A DNA stretch of 64,000 nucleotides from an uncultured Holophaga sp. (GCF_963677305.1 NZ_OY781925.1:1899501-1963500); one strand, 5' to 3'; shown: positions 41,431 to 51,542, counted from the stretch's first letter. A program made the numbers and translations. The notes: generated by a model not told the origin, from the letters alone.

Positions 41431-44400
41431 GGGTTCCGCCTCCCACAAGCTTCCGGTGACAGTCGCCCAGCTCCCGCTCCCAGTCCGCCAACTCCTCCCA
41501 GGCGGGGCGATGGCTCCACACTCCGCCCCCCTGAGGCAGGCCCCGCAGGTAGACGTAGACCACGCCGCCGAAGTCCCGCTCGTACTGTGTGCGGTCCCGG
41601 ATGCCCAGGAAGCGGCAGGCGGTCAGAGTGTAGATCCGGAGCTGGAGCTGGTAGTGGTCCTGCACCGAGGCCTCAAGGGCCTCCGGGCCGTAGTCCGGCA
41701 GGAGGTTGGTCTTCCAGTCCAGGACGTAGGTGCGTCCCCCACTGCGGAAGATCAGGTCGATGGAGCCCTGGAGGAAGTCCCGCTCCTGGGGATAGGGCGT
41801 GAGGAAGTCCAGCTCCCGGAGCTGATCCTCAGCCCGTGAGAGGACGCTCTCCCCGCCGCCGGGCAGGGCCATGGGCCGTGCCAAGGCCGCGTAGGCCCAC
41901 TCCAGGACCTCCAGCTGCCATTTGGAAGCCAGGTGCTTCTGCGCCAGGGCCTGGGTGGAGGGCAGGGCCCGCCACGCTTGGAAGTCCAGCTCGGCGAAGC
42001 TCTCGAGGTCAACTTCCTGGAGCAGGGCGTGGACCTGGATGCCCAGCTTCTTCCCGCCGCTCTGGCCCCACTGCTGGGACTCCTGGTCCGGGCGCAGGGG
42101 AGTGGGCCCACGGTGCTGATCCAGTGCCCGCTGCATCCCGGTGTAGCTGAAGACCCCGTGAGGTCGGGCCTGCGCCGCCAGGGCGGAGAAGTCCGGGAGG
42201 GTCAGGGGGAACTCCGGAATGCTGGGGGACCAGCTCTGGTCGGGGGGCTCGATGGGCGGCTCCGGGCTGAAGCGCTCGAAACCCTGGGGAGGCTCCGCCT
42301 CCTCCCCAGGGGCCAGGAGGGTTCGCAGGCTGTGATTGATGGGACGGTAGGGGCCGGCCTTGGGGTGGCCTTCCCTGTTGAAGTTGCCCTTGTCGTTGGG
42401 CTTCCCCCCGGGGATGTAGTGGGGCAGGAGGAGCTGGGCCTCGGCCCGGGTGAGGGCCACATAGGCCAGGCGCTCGTCCTCCCGCTTCAACTCTTCGTCG
42501 ATGGCCGCCTGCACGGCCTTGGGGGCCAGTTTGGTGGACCCCACCCAGCAGCGGCGCTGCTGTGGGTCGTGGTAGCGGTGCAGGGCGCTCGTCTTTCCGG
42601 TCTCGCCGGTGCCGCCGTACAGAACCACCACGGGGGCCTGGAGCCCCTTGGACTTGTGCATGGTCAGGATCTGCACCGCCCCCTGCTGGCGCTCCAGGCG
42701 CTGAGTCTCGCCCTCCTCCACCGCCGGGCGCTCCTGGTCATCGATCCACCGCTGGACCTGGTGGGCCAGATCCTCGGCACTGAGGTGGCCCCGGAGGGCC
42801 TGGTGCAGGAGCAGCTCCAGGATGTGGAGGAGGTTGGTGAGGCTTCGCTGACCCTCCTCCAGGAAGAGGAGGCGCCGGGTCAGACCGCTCTCCCCCGCCA
42901 GGCGGTTGAAGAGCTCGCCGTAGCGCCCCTGCTGAGCCAGGGCCCTCCAGGCCAGGAGGCGGCTCCGGATGGGGTGCTCTTCCGGCAGCTCCCGGGCCGC
43001 TTCGGCCTCCCGGAAGGAGAGTCCGAAGAAGGGTCCCAGGAGGGCTTTGGCCACCCGGCTTTCATCCCTGGGTGAGGCGATGGCCAGCAGGATGTCCCGG
43101 CAGGCCTTGGCCTCGGGGCCATCGAAGAGGCCCTCCTCCCGGTAGATGGCTGCCGGGAGCCCCTCCTCCCGCAGGATCTTCGCCATCAGCTGCCCTTCGC
43201 TACGCGTGTGGACCAGGACGTAGACATCCTCGGGCCTCAGGGCCCCCACTGCATCTCTGGAGTTGCGGAAACGGGCTCCCTCCAGCGTGTTCCGGAGGGT
43301 CCGGGCCAGGGCCCGGGCGGCCTCCACCCGGACCTGGTCGGCCTTGCCCGCCTCGATCTCCACCACACGGACGGCCGGGAGGGGGTTGCCGGCGGCGTCC
43401 TCCAGGGCGAGATCCAGCCTGCCGCAGGTGACGGGCTCCTTGTAGTAGGCCGCGTTGTCCCCCTGGAAGAAGGCCCGGGAGGGGTCCAGGAGGGTGTTGT
43501 AGGCCGTGATGAGGCTCCCCGTGGAGCGCCAGTTCTCCCGGAGCTGGAGGGGCGGGCGGCCCGTGCGGCCCTCGATGGCCCGGGTCGCCTCGGTGTAGGT
43601 GGGGAGGTCGCCCCCCCGGAAACCGTAGATGGCCTGCTTGGGGTCGCCCACCACGATGAGGCGGTGCCCCGCCTCAGAGTCGAGGAAGAGCCTCCGGAAG
43701 ATCCCCCATTGGGCCGCATCGGTGTCCTGGAACTCATCGATGATGGCCACCTTGAAGCGCTCCCGGAGGCGCTGAACGAGAGGGGTCCCATGGATCTCGT
43801 CCTCGAGAGCCCGCGCCACGAGTTGGATCATGTCATCGAAGTCGTAGAGCCCCTCCTCGGCCTTGAGGCGCTGGATCTCTTCCTGGAGGGGGCTCAGGAA
43901 GGAGGCGACCAGGAGGGCCTCGAGGTTGAAGAGCTCCGCGACCGCACCGAAGAGGCGGGCGCTGTCGCCCTGGAGGGGGGACTCCTCACCCTTTTCCAGC
44001 CATTTCCCGAAGTCGCTCGCAGAGAGGGGATCCCGCAGCCAGAAGTCTGTCGGGTCCCCCGCCAGTGCGGACTCCCGCTTCCGGCAGATGGTCTCCAGCA
44101 GCCTGGTGATGGCTATGGGCACGCCTCCCCTGGCCCCAGTCAGAGGGGCGCAGAGTTCCGGGTCCTGCTGGAGGAGCCGCTGGGCCAGGTCCACCGGGAA
44201 GGCCTCCAGGATGCTGCGCAGGTCCGTGAGCGGCGGCAGATCCAGGTCCCCCCCCTCACCGGCGGCCTGCTTGATAAGCTTCTTCAGCCCTTCCAGGCCT
44301 TCACTCCGGGCCAGGGCCACCCGGAGCCCATCGCCCTGCCCGGTGGCGAAGCGGGTTCGCAGAAGGGTGGTGAAGGCCCGCTCGAAGAGCTCGTCCCGGG

Positions 44401-44812
44401 AGACGATCTCCTGCTTCAGGAGGCGCCCGCTCTCGAAGCTGGCCTCCTTGAGGATCTGCTGGCAGATCTGGTGGAAGGTGGAGATGTGGGCCTGGTCGAA
44501 GCGGGTCAGGGCTGTGCGGATCTGCTCCAGGGCTGCCGCGCTGAGCTTCCAGTGGGGCTTCTCCTCGCTGCAGGAGGGGCCTTCGAAGGCTGCCACCCTG
44601 GCCAGCATGGCCCGGACCCGGCCGATGAGCTCCAGGGTGGCCTTCTTGGTGAAGGTGACCACCAGCAGCTCCTCCAGGGGGATGCCCTCGATGATCAGCT
44701 GGACCACCAGGTGCTCCAGGGTGAAGGTCTTGCCGGTGCCGGCGCTGGCCTCGATGACACAGTGGGAGCTGCCGATGCGCTCGAGGATCGGTGGGATCGG
44801 GTAGCGGAGCAT
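41423..44812 (-). CDS. recB: exodeoxyribonuclease V beta subunit
   Basis: 1129 aa. ATG at 44812 sharing one base with the recC stop (TGATG); the frame runs on into recC but is not used there. UvrD-type helicase with Walker A ASAGTGKTF (22-30), IIDEFQDTDAAQW (Walker B), GDPKQAIYGFRGGD, LTMHKSKGLQAPVV and YVALTRAEAQLL. The C-terminal RecB nuclease domain has the PD-(D/E)xK residues in GSIDLIFRSGG and YVLDWKTNLL, followed by YxxQL-type YQLQLRIY. A full helicase-nuclease for double-strand-break repair. Confidence 0.96.
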   Translation of the reverse strand: MLRYPIPPILERIGSSHCVIEASAGTGKTFTLEHLVVQLIIEGIPLEELLVVTFTKKATLELIGRVRAMLARVAAFEGPSCSEEKPHWKLSAAALEQIRTALTRFDQAHISTFHQICQQILKEASFESGRLLKQEIVSRDELFERAFTTLLRTRFATGQGDGLRVALARSEGLEGLKKLIKQAAGEGGDLDLPPLTDLRSILEAFPVDLAQRLLQQDPELCAPLTGARGGVPIAITRLLETICRKRESALAGDPTDFWLRDPLSASDFGKWLEKGEESPLQGDSARLFGAVAELFNLEALLVASFLSPLQEEIQRLKAEEGLYDFDDMIQLVARALEDEIHGTPLVQRLRERFKVAIIDEFQDTDAAQWGIFRRLFLDSEAGHRLIVVGDPKQAIYGFRGGDLPTYTEATRAIEGRTGRPPLQLRENWRSTGSLITAYNTLLDPSRAFFQGDNAAYYKEPVTCGRLDLALEDAAGNPLPAVRVVEIEAGKADQVRVEAARALARTLRNTLEGARFRNSRDAVGALRPEDVYVLVHTRSEGQLMAKILREEGLPAAIYREEGLFDGPEAKACRDILLAIASPRDESRVAKALLGPFFGLSFREAEAARELPEEHPIRSRLLAWRALAQQGRYGELFNRLAGESGLTRRLLFLEEGQRSLTNLLHILELLLHQALRGHLSAEDLAHQVQRWIDDQERPAVEEGETQRLERQQGAVQILTMHKSKGLQAPVVVLYGGTGETGKTSALHRYHDPQQRRCWVGSTKLAPKAVQAAIDEELKREDERLAYVALTRAEAQLLLPHYIPGGKPNDKGNFNREGHPKAGPYRPINHSLRTLLAPGEEAEPPQGFERFSPEPPIEPPDQSWSPSIPEFPLTLPDFSALAAQARPHGVFSYTGMQRALDQHRGPTPLRPDQESQQWGQSGGKKLGIQVHALLQEVDLESFAELDFQAWRALPSTQALAQKHLASKWQLEVLEWAYAALARPMALPGGGESVLSRAEDQLRELDFLTPYPQERDFLQGSIDLIFRSGGRTYVLDWKTNLLPDYGPEALEASVQDHYQLQLRIYTLTACRFLGIRDRTQYERDFGGVVYVYLRGLPQGGGVWSHRPAWEELADWERELGDCHRKLVGGGTHA

Positions 44813-47800
44813 CAGGCGTTCTCCTCGGGGGCGATGGGGCAGACCACCTCCAGGAAGGCTCCGAGGCGGCGTCCGGCCAGAGTGGTCGGGTCCCCGGGGG
44901 GCGGATAGCGCAGGGGGTCGGGGACCGGGCCGGTGAGGGTGCTGAAGAAGCTCCGTTCCTCGTTTTTCAGCTCTCCTTCGACGTATTCCAGGATGGTCTC
45001 GCTGCTGAGGGTCCGCCTGCTCCAATGCTGGATCACCGCCTCGATGGGCATGAGGATGTCGTGGCGCCCGCTGAGCAGGTCCACGATCCAGCTCTCGAGC
45101 TGGGCGCGGGCCTCTTCCGGGCCCAGGGGGGGGAAGGTGAAGCAGCACTCCTGCTGGGCGTATTTCACCTCCGTGAAGACGAAGCGGGCTCGGTGTCCGC
45201 CATGCTCTTCTGCCACGCAGCTGAGCACCAAGTGGTCCAGGAAGGCTCCCAGGGCCTTCTTCCGGAGCTTGTCAGCGGAGGCGCCCTTGGCGAGGTCCCC
45301 GGACTTGGTGATGGGCGGCTCCCCTTTCTCCAGATACAGGGAGCCCCCCAGCTGCACCCGCAGATCCCCCACCAGCTCCACCCGTTGGAGGCGGTCCCCC
45401 AGGGTGAGCTCCAGGCCCAGGGCCGGTTCTGCGTGATCGGCCTGGCCCTGGCGGCCCCGGTTGGTGCCCAGTCGCCAAGTCGCGGGGGCGCCCTCCTCCC
45501 TCAGGTGCTCCAGCCAGGACCGGATCAGGGCCAGGTCCTCCTGGCGCTGGGCATCCGCGAAGAGGCCCAGGGGGGCCTGACCGCTCTCCTGGAGGCGGCG
45601 CAGGGTGCGCTCGTAGACGGCTCCGGCCTCCTCCCGGCTCCGCAGGGCCTCCAGGGTCACCTCCCGGCGCAGGCTGCTGCTCTCCAGGCTGTTCTGCTCA
45701 AAGGGTTCGTCCTCCACCAGGCTGCGGTCCCCGGTCTCCTCCTTTCGCATCCCCAAGCGCACCCTGGCTGCTCCGGAGAGGGGGCACTCCAGGAAGCTCC
45801 TCAGGTCGCTCAGGCTCAGTCGAAGCAGCTCCGGGGCCGGGGCGGCGGCGGGGAGGACGGGCAGGGCCAGGGCCTCCCGCAGCGCGTGGCGATCCCCGGG
45901 GAGGAGTCCCTCCAGATCGCCCACGGCCAGGGGGAGCTTCTGGTGGGCGGCCCGGGCGGCTTCGCCCAGTCCGCGGGCCCGGGCCTCCTCCCAGGCCAGG
46001 GGGGCGTAGGAGCGGAAGGGGCCCTCCGCCGCGAAGTAGCAAGGATCGAAGCGGCGCAGAGGGTGGCTTTCCAGGACCGGATCGCCCTCCTTGCCGGGGG
46101 CCCACTCGGGGCCCAGGTAGGCCCCCAGCAGCTCCCGGAACTCCAGGAGAAGACCCGAGGGCTGGGCGGGCTCGCCACTCAGTTCGTCCATGGCGACGTA
46201 GCTCAGGAAGAGGTGCTCCCGGGTGCTGAGCAGGGTCTCCAGGAAGGTGTACTTCTGGCGCTCGGTGCGGCTCACATCCCCGGGCTTGCGGCCCTTGCGG
46301 CGCAGGTCCAGGGGGCTGCGCTGGTCTCGGGTGGGGAAGCTCCCCTCGCCCAGCCCCATGCAGAAGACTGCCCGGAAGGGGACGGCCCGCAGGGCCTCGC
46401 AGGTGGAGACCACCACCCCCCGGGCCAGACCGGCGGGCTGCTCCTCCCGGAGCCCCGCCAGGGCCTCCAGGGCAAGCTCCCGGGCGGCGGCGAAGCCGAT
46501 GAGGGCCAGCTCCGGGGGGCAGCCCTCGAAGGGGCGAAGGAGGAATCGGCGGATGCGCTCCAGGGCCCGCAGGACCCCTTCGGCCTCCTCGCCCTCCTCC
46601 TGCTCCAGCCAGGACTCCAGGTAGGTGGCCAAGTGCTCCATCCACTCCCGGGGCGGCTTGCGGGTCTCCAGGAGTCCCCGGGTCTGGGTGCAGAGACCCC
46701 GCACCAGGCTGGTGAAGGCGGCGGCGGAGGGCTCCTCCCGGGCACCCATCACCCGGTAGCCCTCCCCCGCGACCTCCAGCTCGGTCCCCTCACCCATGAA
46801 GGCGCCCAGGCTCATGCGTTTGAGGCCCTGGTCCCAGTTCAGGAGGTCGTGGTCCACATAGGTGCCCTCCCAGGCACTGCGGTCCGCGCCCCGGATGATG
46901 CCGTAGTCCTCACACCAGCGGGGCCAGGCCCCCGGATCGGCACCCTCCCGCTCCCGCAGGATGGCCCGGTGCTGGATCACCCGCAGCACGGCCGCCCGGG
47001 TCAGACCGGTGGTGGGCAGCTCCAGGAGCAGCTCGGCCGCCTCCAGCAGTTCCTGCATCTCCGGCACATCCCGCCCGGCGGGGACCATGGGGATCCCGTG
47101 GGTCTCGGTGAAGGCGGCCTGGAGGTGGGCCTGGTAGAGCTCCAGGCTGTCCGGGGGCACCAGCACGGCGATGTCGGAGAAGGTCAGGGGGCTCGCGGTG
47201 TTCTGGTGGTCCTCCAGGAGGCGCCAGATCCCGGTGGCCACGATCTCCGCCTCCCGGCGGGGACTCGGGGCGGCCAGGAGGCGGAGACTGGGATCCCGCT
47301 TGTCTCCCCTGGGACCGGGGGCTGCATCGGTGGAGTCGGGTTCCTGGTAGTTCAGGAGGTCCCGCTGCATCCTCGCCAGGAGGGTGTCCCCCGTGGGTTC
47401 ACGGAAGCCCGGGCAGAAGTCGCAGTCGCTGATTTCGTTGAGCAGGCGGATGTGCTCCCGTCCGGGGCGCCCCCAGAGCCGCAGGGCCCGGGGTCCCTGG
47501 GAGGCAAGCCCGTAGAAGTCCTCTGAGCTGCGGTCCCAGGCGCCGCGGCGCAGCTCCTCCCGGCGGGGGAGGGCTGGGCCGGTCCTGAGGTCCTCCCAGA
47601 ACTCGGCGCAGGGATTCAGGGCATAGAGATGCAGGGTGGTGTCCTGCAGGGGAACGAAGGCCCGGTAGAGGGCCTGGTAGGCCTCGGCCACATGGCTGAG
47701 GGCGAAGGCGTGGATGGCCCGGGGGCGCCGGGGCCCGCCCGCGCCGCCCTGGAGGGCCTCCAGGAGGGTGAGGTGGGGTTCCGGCGTCTGGCCGTCCAGG

Positions 47801-48306
47801 AAGGCGACCGCCTCCCGCCAGAGCCGACACTGCCAGGCGTCCGCCCCCTCCAGCCCCTCCACGAGCCGGTTCTCCCGCCAGGCCGCGGTCCACTCGGGGC
47901 GGCTGAGCTGGTATTCCTCCAGGACCCGGGCCAGTTCCCCGGTGAACTGGATGCGCTTGAGGCCCCCGGGATCCTGCTCCAGGTAGTGTTTTACGGGGGC
48001 CATGGCTTCCGCTTGGAGGAGCCCGGGCTGCTCCAGCGCCCCCAGGAGCCCGACCCGGAGCCGGGTTGCGTCCAGGACCCGTCCGGCGTCTTCGCCCAGG
48101 TAGAGTCCCGCCAGGCCCCCGAGATAGCAGAAGCGCAGGTTGGCGGCGATGCCGAGGCGCCGGGCCAGCGCTGTGCGGACGTACTCCTTCAGGTGCCCGT
48201 TGGGCACCACGAGGTGGACCGGCTCCCAGGGGGCCCGGCCCTCCAGGCGCTCCGCCAGCTGCTCGAGCAGGGCCTCGGTCTGGTTGGAGTAGCTGAGTTT
48301 GAGCAT
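44812..48306 (-). CDS. recC: exodeoxyribonuclease V gamma subunit
   Basis: 1164 aa, ATG at 48306 with GGAACC upstream. RecC recognises Chi and holds the complex together; like other RecC proteins it keeps an inactive helicase/nuclease-like fold. Recognisable stretches: YSNQTEALLEQLAERL near the start, HAFALSHVAEAYQALYRAF, CMGLGEGSFPTRDQRSPLDL and FLSYVAMDELSGEP. Size close to the usual 1,100-1,150 aa. First gene of the overlapping recC-recB-recD operon; the Chi sequence of this organism cannot be deduced here. Confidence 0.94.
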   Translation of the reverse strand: MLKLSYSNQTEALLEQLAERLEGRAPWEPVHLVVPNGHLKEYVRTALARRLGIAANLRFCYLGGLAGLYLGEDAGRVLDATRLRVGLLGALEQPGLLQAEAMAPVKHYLEQDPGGLKRIQFTGELARVLEEYQLSRPEWTAAWRENRLVEGLEGADAWQCRLWREAVAFLDGQTPEPHLTLLEALQGGAGGPRRPRAIHAFALSHVAEAYQALYRAFVPLQDTTLHLYALNPCAEFWEDLRTGPALPRREELRRGAWDRSSEDFYGLASQGPRALRLWGRPGREHIRLLNEISDCDFCPGFREPTGDTLLARMQRDLLNYQEPDSTDAAPGPRGDKRDPSLRLLAAPSPRREAEIVATGIWRLLEDHQNTASPLTFSDIAVLVPPDSLELYQAHLQAAFTETHGIPMVPAGRDVPEMQELLEAAELLLELPTTGLTRAAVLRVIQHRAILREREGADPGAWPRWCEDYGIIRGADRSAWEGTYVDHDLLNWDQGLKRMSLGAFMGEGTELEVAGEGYRVMGAREEPSAAAFTSLVRGLCTQTRGLLETRKPPREWMEHLATYLESWLEQEEGEEAEGVLRALERIRRFLLRPFEGCPPELALIGFAAARELALEALAGLREEQPAGLARGVVVSTCEALRAVPFRAVFCMGLGEGSFPTRDQRSPLDLRRKGRKPGDVSRTERQKYTFLETLLSTREHLFLSYVAMDELSGEPAQPSGLLLEFRELLGAYLGPEWAPGKEGDPVLESHPLRRFDPCYFAAEGPFRSYAPLAWEEARARGLGEAARAAHQKLPLAVGDLEGLLPGDRHALREALALPVLPAAAPAPELLRLSLSDLRSFLECPLSGAARVRLGMRKEETGDRSLVEDEPFEQNSLESSSLRREVTLEALRSREEAGAVYERTLRRLQESGQAPLGLFADAQRQEDLALIRSWLEHLREEGAPATWRLGTNRGRQGQADHAEPALGLELTLGDRLQRVELVGDLRVQLGGSLYLEKGEPPITKSGDLAKGASADKLRKKALGAFLDHLVLSCVAEEHGGHRARFVFTEVKYAQQECCFTFPPLGPEEARAQLESWIVDLLSGRHDILMPIEAVIQHWSRRTLSSETILEYVEGELKNEERSFFSTLTGPVPDPLRYPPPGDPTTLAGRRLGAFLEVVCPIAPEENA

Positions 48307-48336
48307 GGTTGGGTTCCGGGAAAGGGTGGGAGCAGT

Positions 48337-48501
48337 CTACCTGGGCGGCCAGGGCTGTGGCCATCGGGGGGGGTGGGCTGGGCCTGAGTCCTCCAGGTCG
48401 TCGCTGCGGCGGAAGACTGCCCAGATGGCTTCGGCCTCCGCGAGCTCCTCCCGGAGGAGAGTGATGTCTTCGGGCTCGAGGTGGCCGAGGGAGGATGACA
48501 T
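48337..48501 (-). CDS. possible small acidic protein (54 aa)
   Basis: ATG at 48501 to TAG at 48337, between surE and recC on the same strand. The first 40 residues (MSSSLGHLEPEDITLLREE, then LAEAEAIWAVFRRSDDLED) form an amphipathic acidic helix and use G/C-ending codons like the neighbours; the last 14 are Pro/Trp-rich. No clear ribosome binding site. May belong to the recCBD operon. No family recognised. Confidence 0.35.
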   Translation of the reverse strand: MSSSLGHLEPEDITLLREELAEAEAIWAVFRRSDDLEDSGPAHPPRWPQPWPPR

Positions 48502-48564
48502 GGGACCAGGATGCGGCAGTCCGGGCGACAGGAATGGTCGCGCAGGGGCGCCGCCGGGTCCGGA

Positions 48565-49365
48565 TCAGCCCTCCAGCAGGCTCTGCAGCTCGCCGAAGCC
48601 CGAGCGGCTGGTGGCGTCAAGGGTCAGGGGGGTCACCGCCACCAGCCGCTCCTTCACCAGGGCGTGGATATCCGAGTCGGGCTCCAGGGTCGCCTCGTCC
48701 ACCCCCACCGTGAGGCGGCCCTCCCGGAGCCCGGCGCCGGGCTCCATCTGGACATGCACATAGGGCTGCCGCGAGAGGCGGGTCAGGCGCCAGGGAGTCC
48801 GCGGAGAGGCGTTGTCCGGCACATCCACCTTGAGCACGTCCACCCCGCTGGGCAGCTCTCCGTCCAGAAGCCGCTGGGCGAAGTACCGAGTGAAGTGGGC
48901 GGCGGCCTCCCAGTCGGCCTTGCCGTGCTGGTGAATACCGGCGAAGTCCATCTGCAGGGAGATGGCCAGGGCAGGGATGCCGTAGGCAGCGGCCTCGATG
49001 GCGGCACCCACGGTGCCCGAGGCGGTGATGGTGGTGCCCACGTTCTCGCCGTAGTTGATGCCCGAGACCACCAAGTCGGGCTGGCGCTCCCGGCAGAGGG
49101 TGAGGAGGGTGTGGCGCACCACGCTGGCGGGGGAGGCCTCCAGGCGCCAGGAACGGGCGGGCGGGGTGGCGACGGGCAGCTCCACGGGCTCCAGGCGGGC
49201 CCCGGTGCGTCCAGTGTGGCTGCGCCCCATGGCCGTCTGCTGGTGGGTGGGGGCCGCCACCCAGAGCTCGCCCAGGGGTGCCAGGGCCTCCGCCGCGGCA
49301 TGGAGTCCCGGGGAGTCGATGCCGTCGTCGTTGGTGAGGAGAATGAAGGGACGGCGTGGGGACAT
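48565..49365 (-). CDS. surE: 5'-nucleotidase SurE
   Basis: 266 aa from the ATG at 49365; the frame extends 17 codons further but the protein family starts at PFILLTNDDGID. SurE is a metal-dependent 5'/3'-nucleoside monophosphatase. The acidic metal site NDDG, the Ser region of GRSHTGRTG, and SGINYGENVGTTITASGTVGAA are all as expected. Cytoplasmic. The usual neighbours (pcm, nlpD, rpoS) are absent. Confidence 0.94.
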   Translation of the reverse strand: MSPRRPFILLTNDDGIDSPGLHAAAEALAPLGELWVAAPTHQQTAMGRSHTGRTGARLEPVELPVATPPARSWRLEASPASVVRHTLLTLCRERQPDLVVSGINYGENVGTTITASGTVGAAIEAAAYGIPALAISLQMDFAGIHQHGKADWEAAAHFTRYFAQRLLDGELPSGVDVLKVDVPDNASPRTPWRLTRLSRQPYVHVQMEPGAGLREGRLTVGVDEATLEPDSDIHALVKERLVAVTPLTLDATSRSGFGELQSLLEG

Positions 49366-49423
49366 GGGGACTCGGGGGACAGCGGCTGCGGAGGCGCGGC
49401 CTTTCCAGTGTGCCATCCCTCTG

Positions 49424-50377
49424 TCACTCCGGCGCCGGGCCCAGGGTCCTCCCTTCGATGAGGGATACCGGAACGATGACCTGCCGGACGTTGTGGTGCT
49501 CGATGCCCGCCAGGGCGAGGGACACAGCCTGGTGGGCGATGGCCGGGATGTCCTGGGCTACGGTGGAGAGGCCGGGGTGGAGCTCGACCAGACCATCGAA
49601 GCCGATGACGGAGGCCCGCGCAGGCACGGGAATCCCGAAGTCGGCCAAGGCGCCCAGCGCCCCCACGGCCATCTCGTCCGTCGCACAGAAGATCCCGCTG
49701 GGAAGCTCCCCGGTCTTCAGGGCCTCCCGCATCAGGCGGTAGCCCCCCAGCACCGTGCCTTCCCCGGCCAGGGTGTGCGTCGGCAGCCCGGCCGCTCGCC
49801 GTACGGCGTCGAAGCCCGCGGCCCGGTCCATGGCCCACTGGAACGTTCCCATGACCGTGAGGTGCAGCAGGCGGCGATGCCCCAACTCCAGGAGACGCTC
49901 TGCGGCGAGGCGCCCGCCTCCCACATCGTCGGGGGTCACTCCGGAGATGCCGGGATGGTGCCCGATCAGCACACAGGGGATCCTCCGCTCCGCCAGCAGG
50001 CCCACCCGGGCATCGAGGGTGTCGCAATTGAACAGAAGCGCCGCATCGAAGCGTCTGCGGAAAGTGGACAGATCCGTGGGAAGCTCAATGAACTTGGTGG
50101 CCCGGGTCTGGATCTCACGGAGGAGTGCCCGCCAGACTTGGCTGAAGTAGGGCGAGAGGCGGGCTGCGCCGGTGCCCACCCAGATGCCCAGGGTGTATTG
50201 GCTCCGCATGGAGAGTTCCCGGGCCGCGGGGTCCGGTTCGTACCCCAGCCGCTTCATCACGGCCAGTACGTTCGCCCGGGTCTCCCGGGCCACGGTGCTC
50301 CGCCCGTTGATGACCCGGCTGACGGTTCCCGTCGACACACCGGCCTGCCTGGCGATCTCCCCGATGGTGAGCTTCAT
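49424..50377 (-). CDS. LacI-family transcriptional regulator of the maltodextrin locus
   Basis: 317 aa; ATG at 50377 overlapping the glucokinase stop (ATGA). N-terminal LacI helix-turn-helix: LTIGEIARQAGVSTGTVSRVING, with the hinge helix after it, then a periplasmic-binding-like sugar-sensing domain (VLIGHHPG, FCATDEMAVGAL, VIGFDGL). Cotranscribed with glk and facing a starch/maltodextrin operon. Two LacI-type operator-like sites lie in the shared upstream region, so it is very probably the local repressor. Effector likely maltose, maltodextrin or glucose. Confidence 0.9.
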   Translation of the reverse strand: MKLTIGEIARQAGVSTGTVSRVINGRSTVARETRANVLAVMKRLGYEPDPAARELSMRSQYTLGIWVGTGAARLSPYFSQVWRALLREIQTRATKFIELPTDLSTFRRRFDAALLFNCDTLDARVGLLAERRIPCVLIGHHPGISGVTPDDVGGGRLAAERLLELGHRRLLHLTVMGTFQWAMDRAAGFDAVRRAAGLPTHTLAGEGTVLGGYRLMREALKTGELPSGIFCATDEMAVGALGALADFGIPVPARASVIGFDGLVELHPGLSTVAQDIPAIAHQAVSLALAGIEHHNVRQVIVPVSLIEGRTLGPAPE

Positions 50378-51420
50378 GGCCCAGTCCCTGGTTCGAGGGC
50401 AACCCGGGCCGCCCCATAGAGGCTGATATCGTAGTCCTGCACGATGGCCACCGGTGTGGCCCGCGTGATGGCGTCCAGGTGGGGGCGGGAATTGGTCTCG
50501 AAGCACCTCATGAAGCGGTCCCCCGCCAGGAACACGCCCTCATTCTTCGCAGCGATGCCCCCCGCCAGATAGAGCCCTCCCCTGGGCAGGAGCACAGCGC
50601 ACAGCTCGGCACAGACCCGGGCATAGAGGTCGACGAAGAGCTCCAGGGTCCTCCGGCAGAGGGGATCCGTGGCGGCGCGGGCCGAGATCGCGGCGGAACG
50701 TGCCAGGGGCGCCATCCCCAGGATCTCCACAGCGGCCAGGCTATCCCCATGCCCGACAGAGTCGGCGAGAAACTCGAAGATCGTGGCGATTCCCGGCCCG
50801 GACACCGCAGACTCTGCCGTGGGCGGTCCCGGGTATCTCGGGCGCAGATAGCGCCAGAGGGCCAGTGTCTCATCGTCCAGGATGGGCAGCCCGATGTGCC
50901 CCCCCTCGCTGGGCAGGACCAGGGGACTCCTGCCGTGGCGGATGATGTAACCCACACCCAGGCCAGTCCCGGCCCCGACCACCAGGACGGTGCCCGCCGG
51001 GTCCACCCCCGGGAGCGAACCCTCCAGGTGGGGGATGGGCAGCAGCCGCCCCGTGCCCGTCTCCTGCATCAGGAGGACCCCGTGGGCGATCGCCGTGAAG
51101 TCATTGATTACTCTGACGGGGATGCCCAGCGCCCGCGAAACTTCCGAGCCGTCCATGTCCCAGGGGATGTTGGTCAGCCGGATCCCTTGGCCTTGGACGG
51201 GACCGGCCCCGGAGAGACAGGCCAGGTCGGGCTGGATCGGGGCGCAGGCGGCCAGAAACCTTTTGCAGGGTGCCAGGAAGGAGGCCTCCTTCTGGGTGGC
51301 GAAAGTCTCGCGGCGGAGGATCTCCAGTCGACTGCCCCGCGGTTCCAGGAGCGCCAGACTCAGGTGGGTCCCCCCCACATCGGCAGCCAGGATCCGTGGG
51401 CGTCCCTCGGGCCAGTGCAA
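50374..51420 (-). CDS. glk: glucokinase
   Basis: 348 aa with the TTG at 51420, which has AGGAGG five bases upstream; a longer form from a TTG at 51468 lacks a ribosome binding site. Phosphorylates glucose to glucose-6-phosphate. ATP/phosphate motifs: LAADVGGTHLSLALL near the N-terminus, VINDFTAIAHG, and VVGAGTGLGVGY. EGGHIGLP and GGIAAKN follow the Glk (PF02685) rather than ROK pattern. Serves the free glucose released by the amylases and phosphorylase cycle encoded divergently. Confidence 0.92.
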   Translation of the reverse strand: MHWPEGRPRILAADVGGTHLSLALLEPRGSRLEILRRETFATQKEASFLAPCKRFLAACAPIQPDLACLSGAGPVQGQGIRLTNIPWDMDGSEVSRALGIPVRVINDFTAIAHGVLLMQETGTGRLLPIPHLEGSLPGVDPAGTVLVVGAGTGLGVGYIIRHGRSPLVLPSEGGHIGLPILDDETLALWRYLRPRYPGPPTAESAVSGPGIATIFEFLADSVGHGDSLAAVEILGMAPLARSAAISARAATDPLCRRTLELFVDLYARVCAELCAVLLPRGGLYLAGGIAAKNEGVFLAGDRFMRCFETNSRPHLDAITRATPVAIVQDYDISLYGAARVALEPGTGP

Positions 51421-51484
51421 GCGAACCTCCTGGATGCAGCTCTCCCAGGATCTGATGCTCGGAACCAAGGGAGCAATTTGATGG

Positions 51485-51513
51485 TTGACAATATTCTTCA
51501 GTGAAACTATCTA
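51485..51513 (+). promoter_or_regulatory. strong sigma70-type promoter of the maltodextrin operon
   Basis: TTGACA (51485-51490), a 17-bp spacer, TATCTA (51508-51513). Start of transcription predicted near 51520, giving a leader of about 125 nt to the ATG at 51646 that contains both LacI-type operator-like sites. Confidence 0.65.
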
Positions 51514-51528
51514 TGTGCTGCCTTCTTT

Positions 51529-51542
51529 TGTAATCGATTCTA
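51529..51542. promoter_or_regulatory. auxiliary LacI-family operator (imperfect)
   Basis: TGTAATCGATTCTA, matching the LacI-family consensus TGTAAnCGnTTACA except in the last half-site (CTA for ACA). It lies just after the predicted start of the rightward promoter. On the minus strand it contains TAGAAT, which could be the -10 of glk-lacI, so binding could repress both directions. Confidence 0.5.
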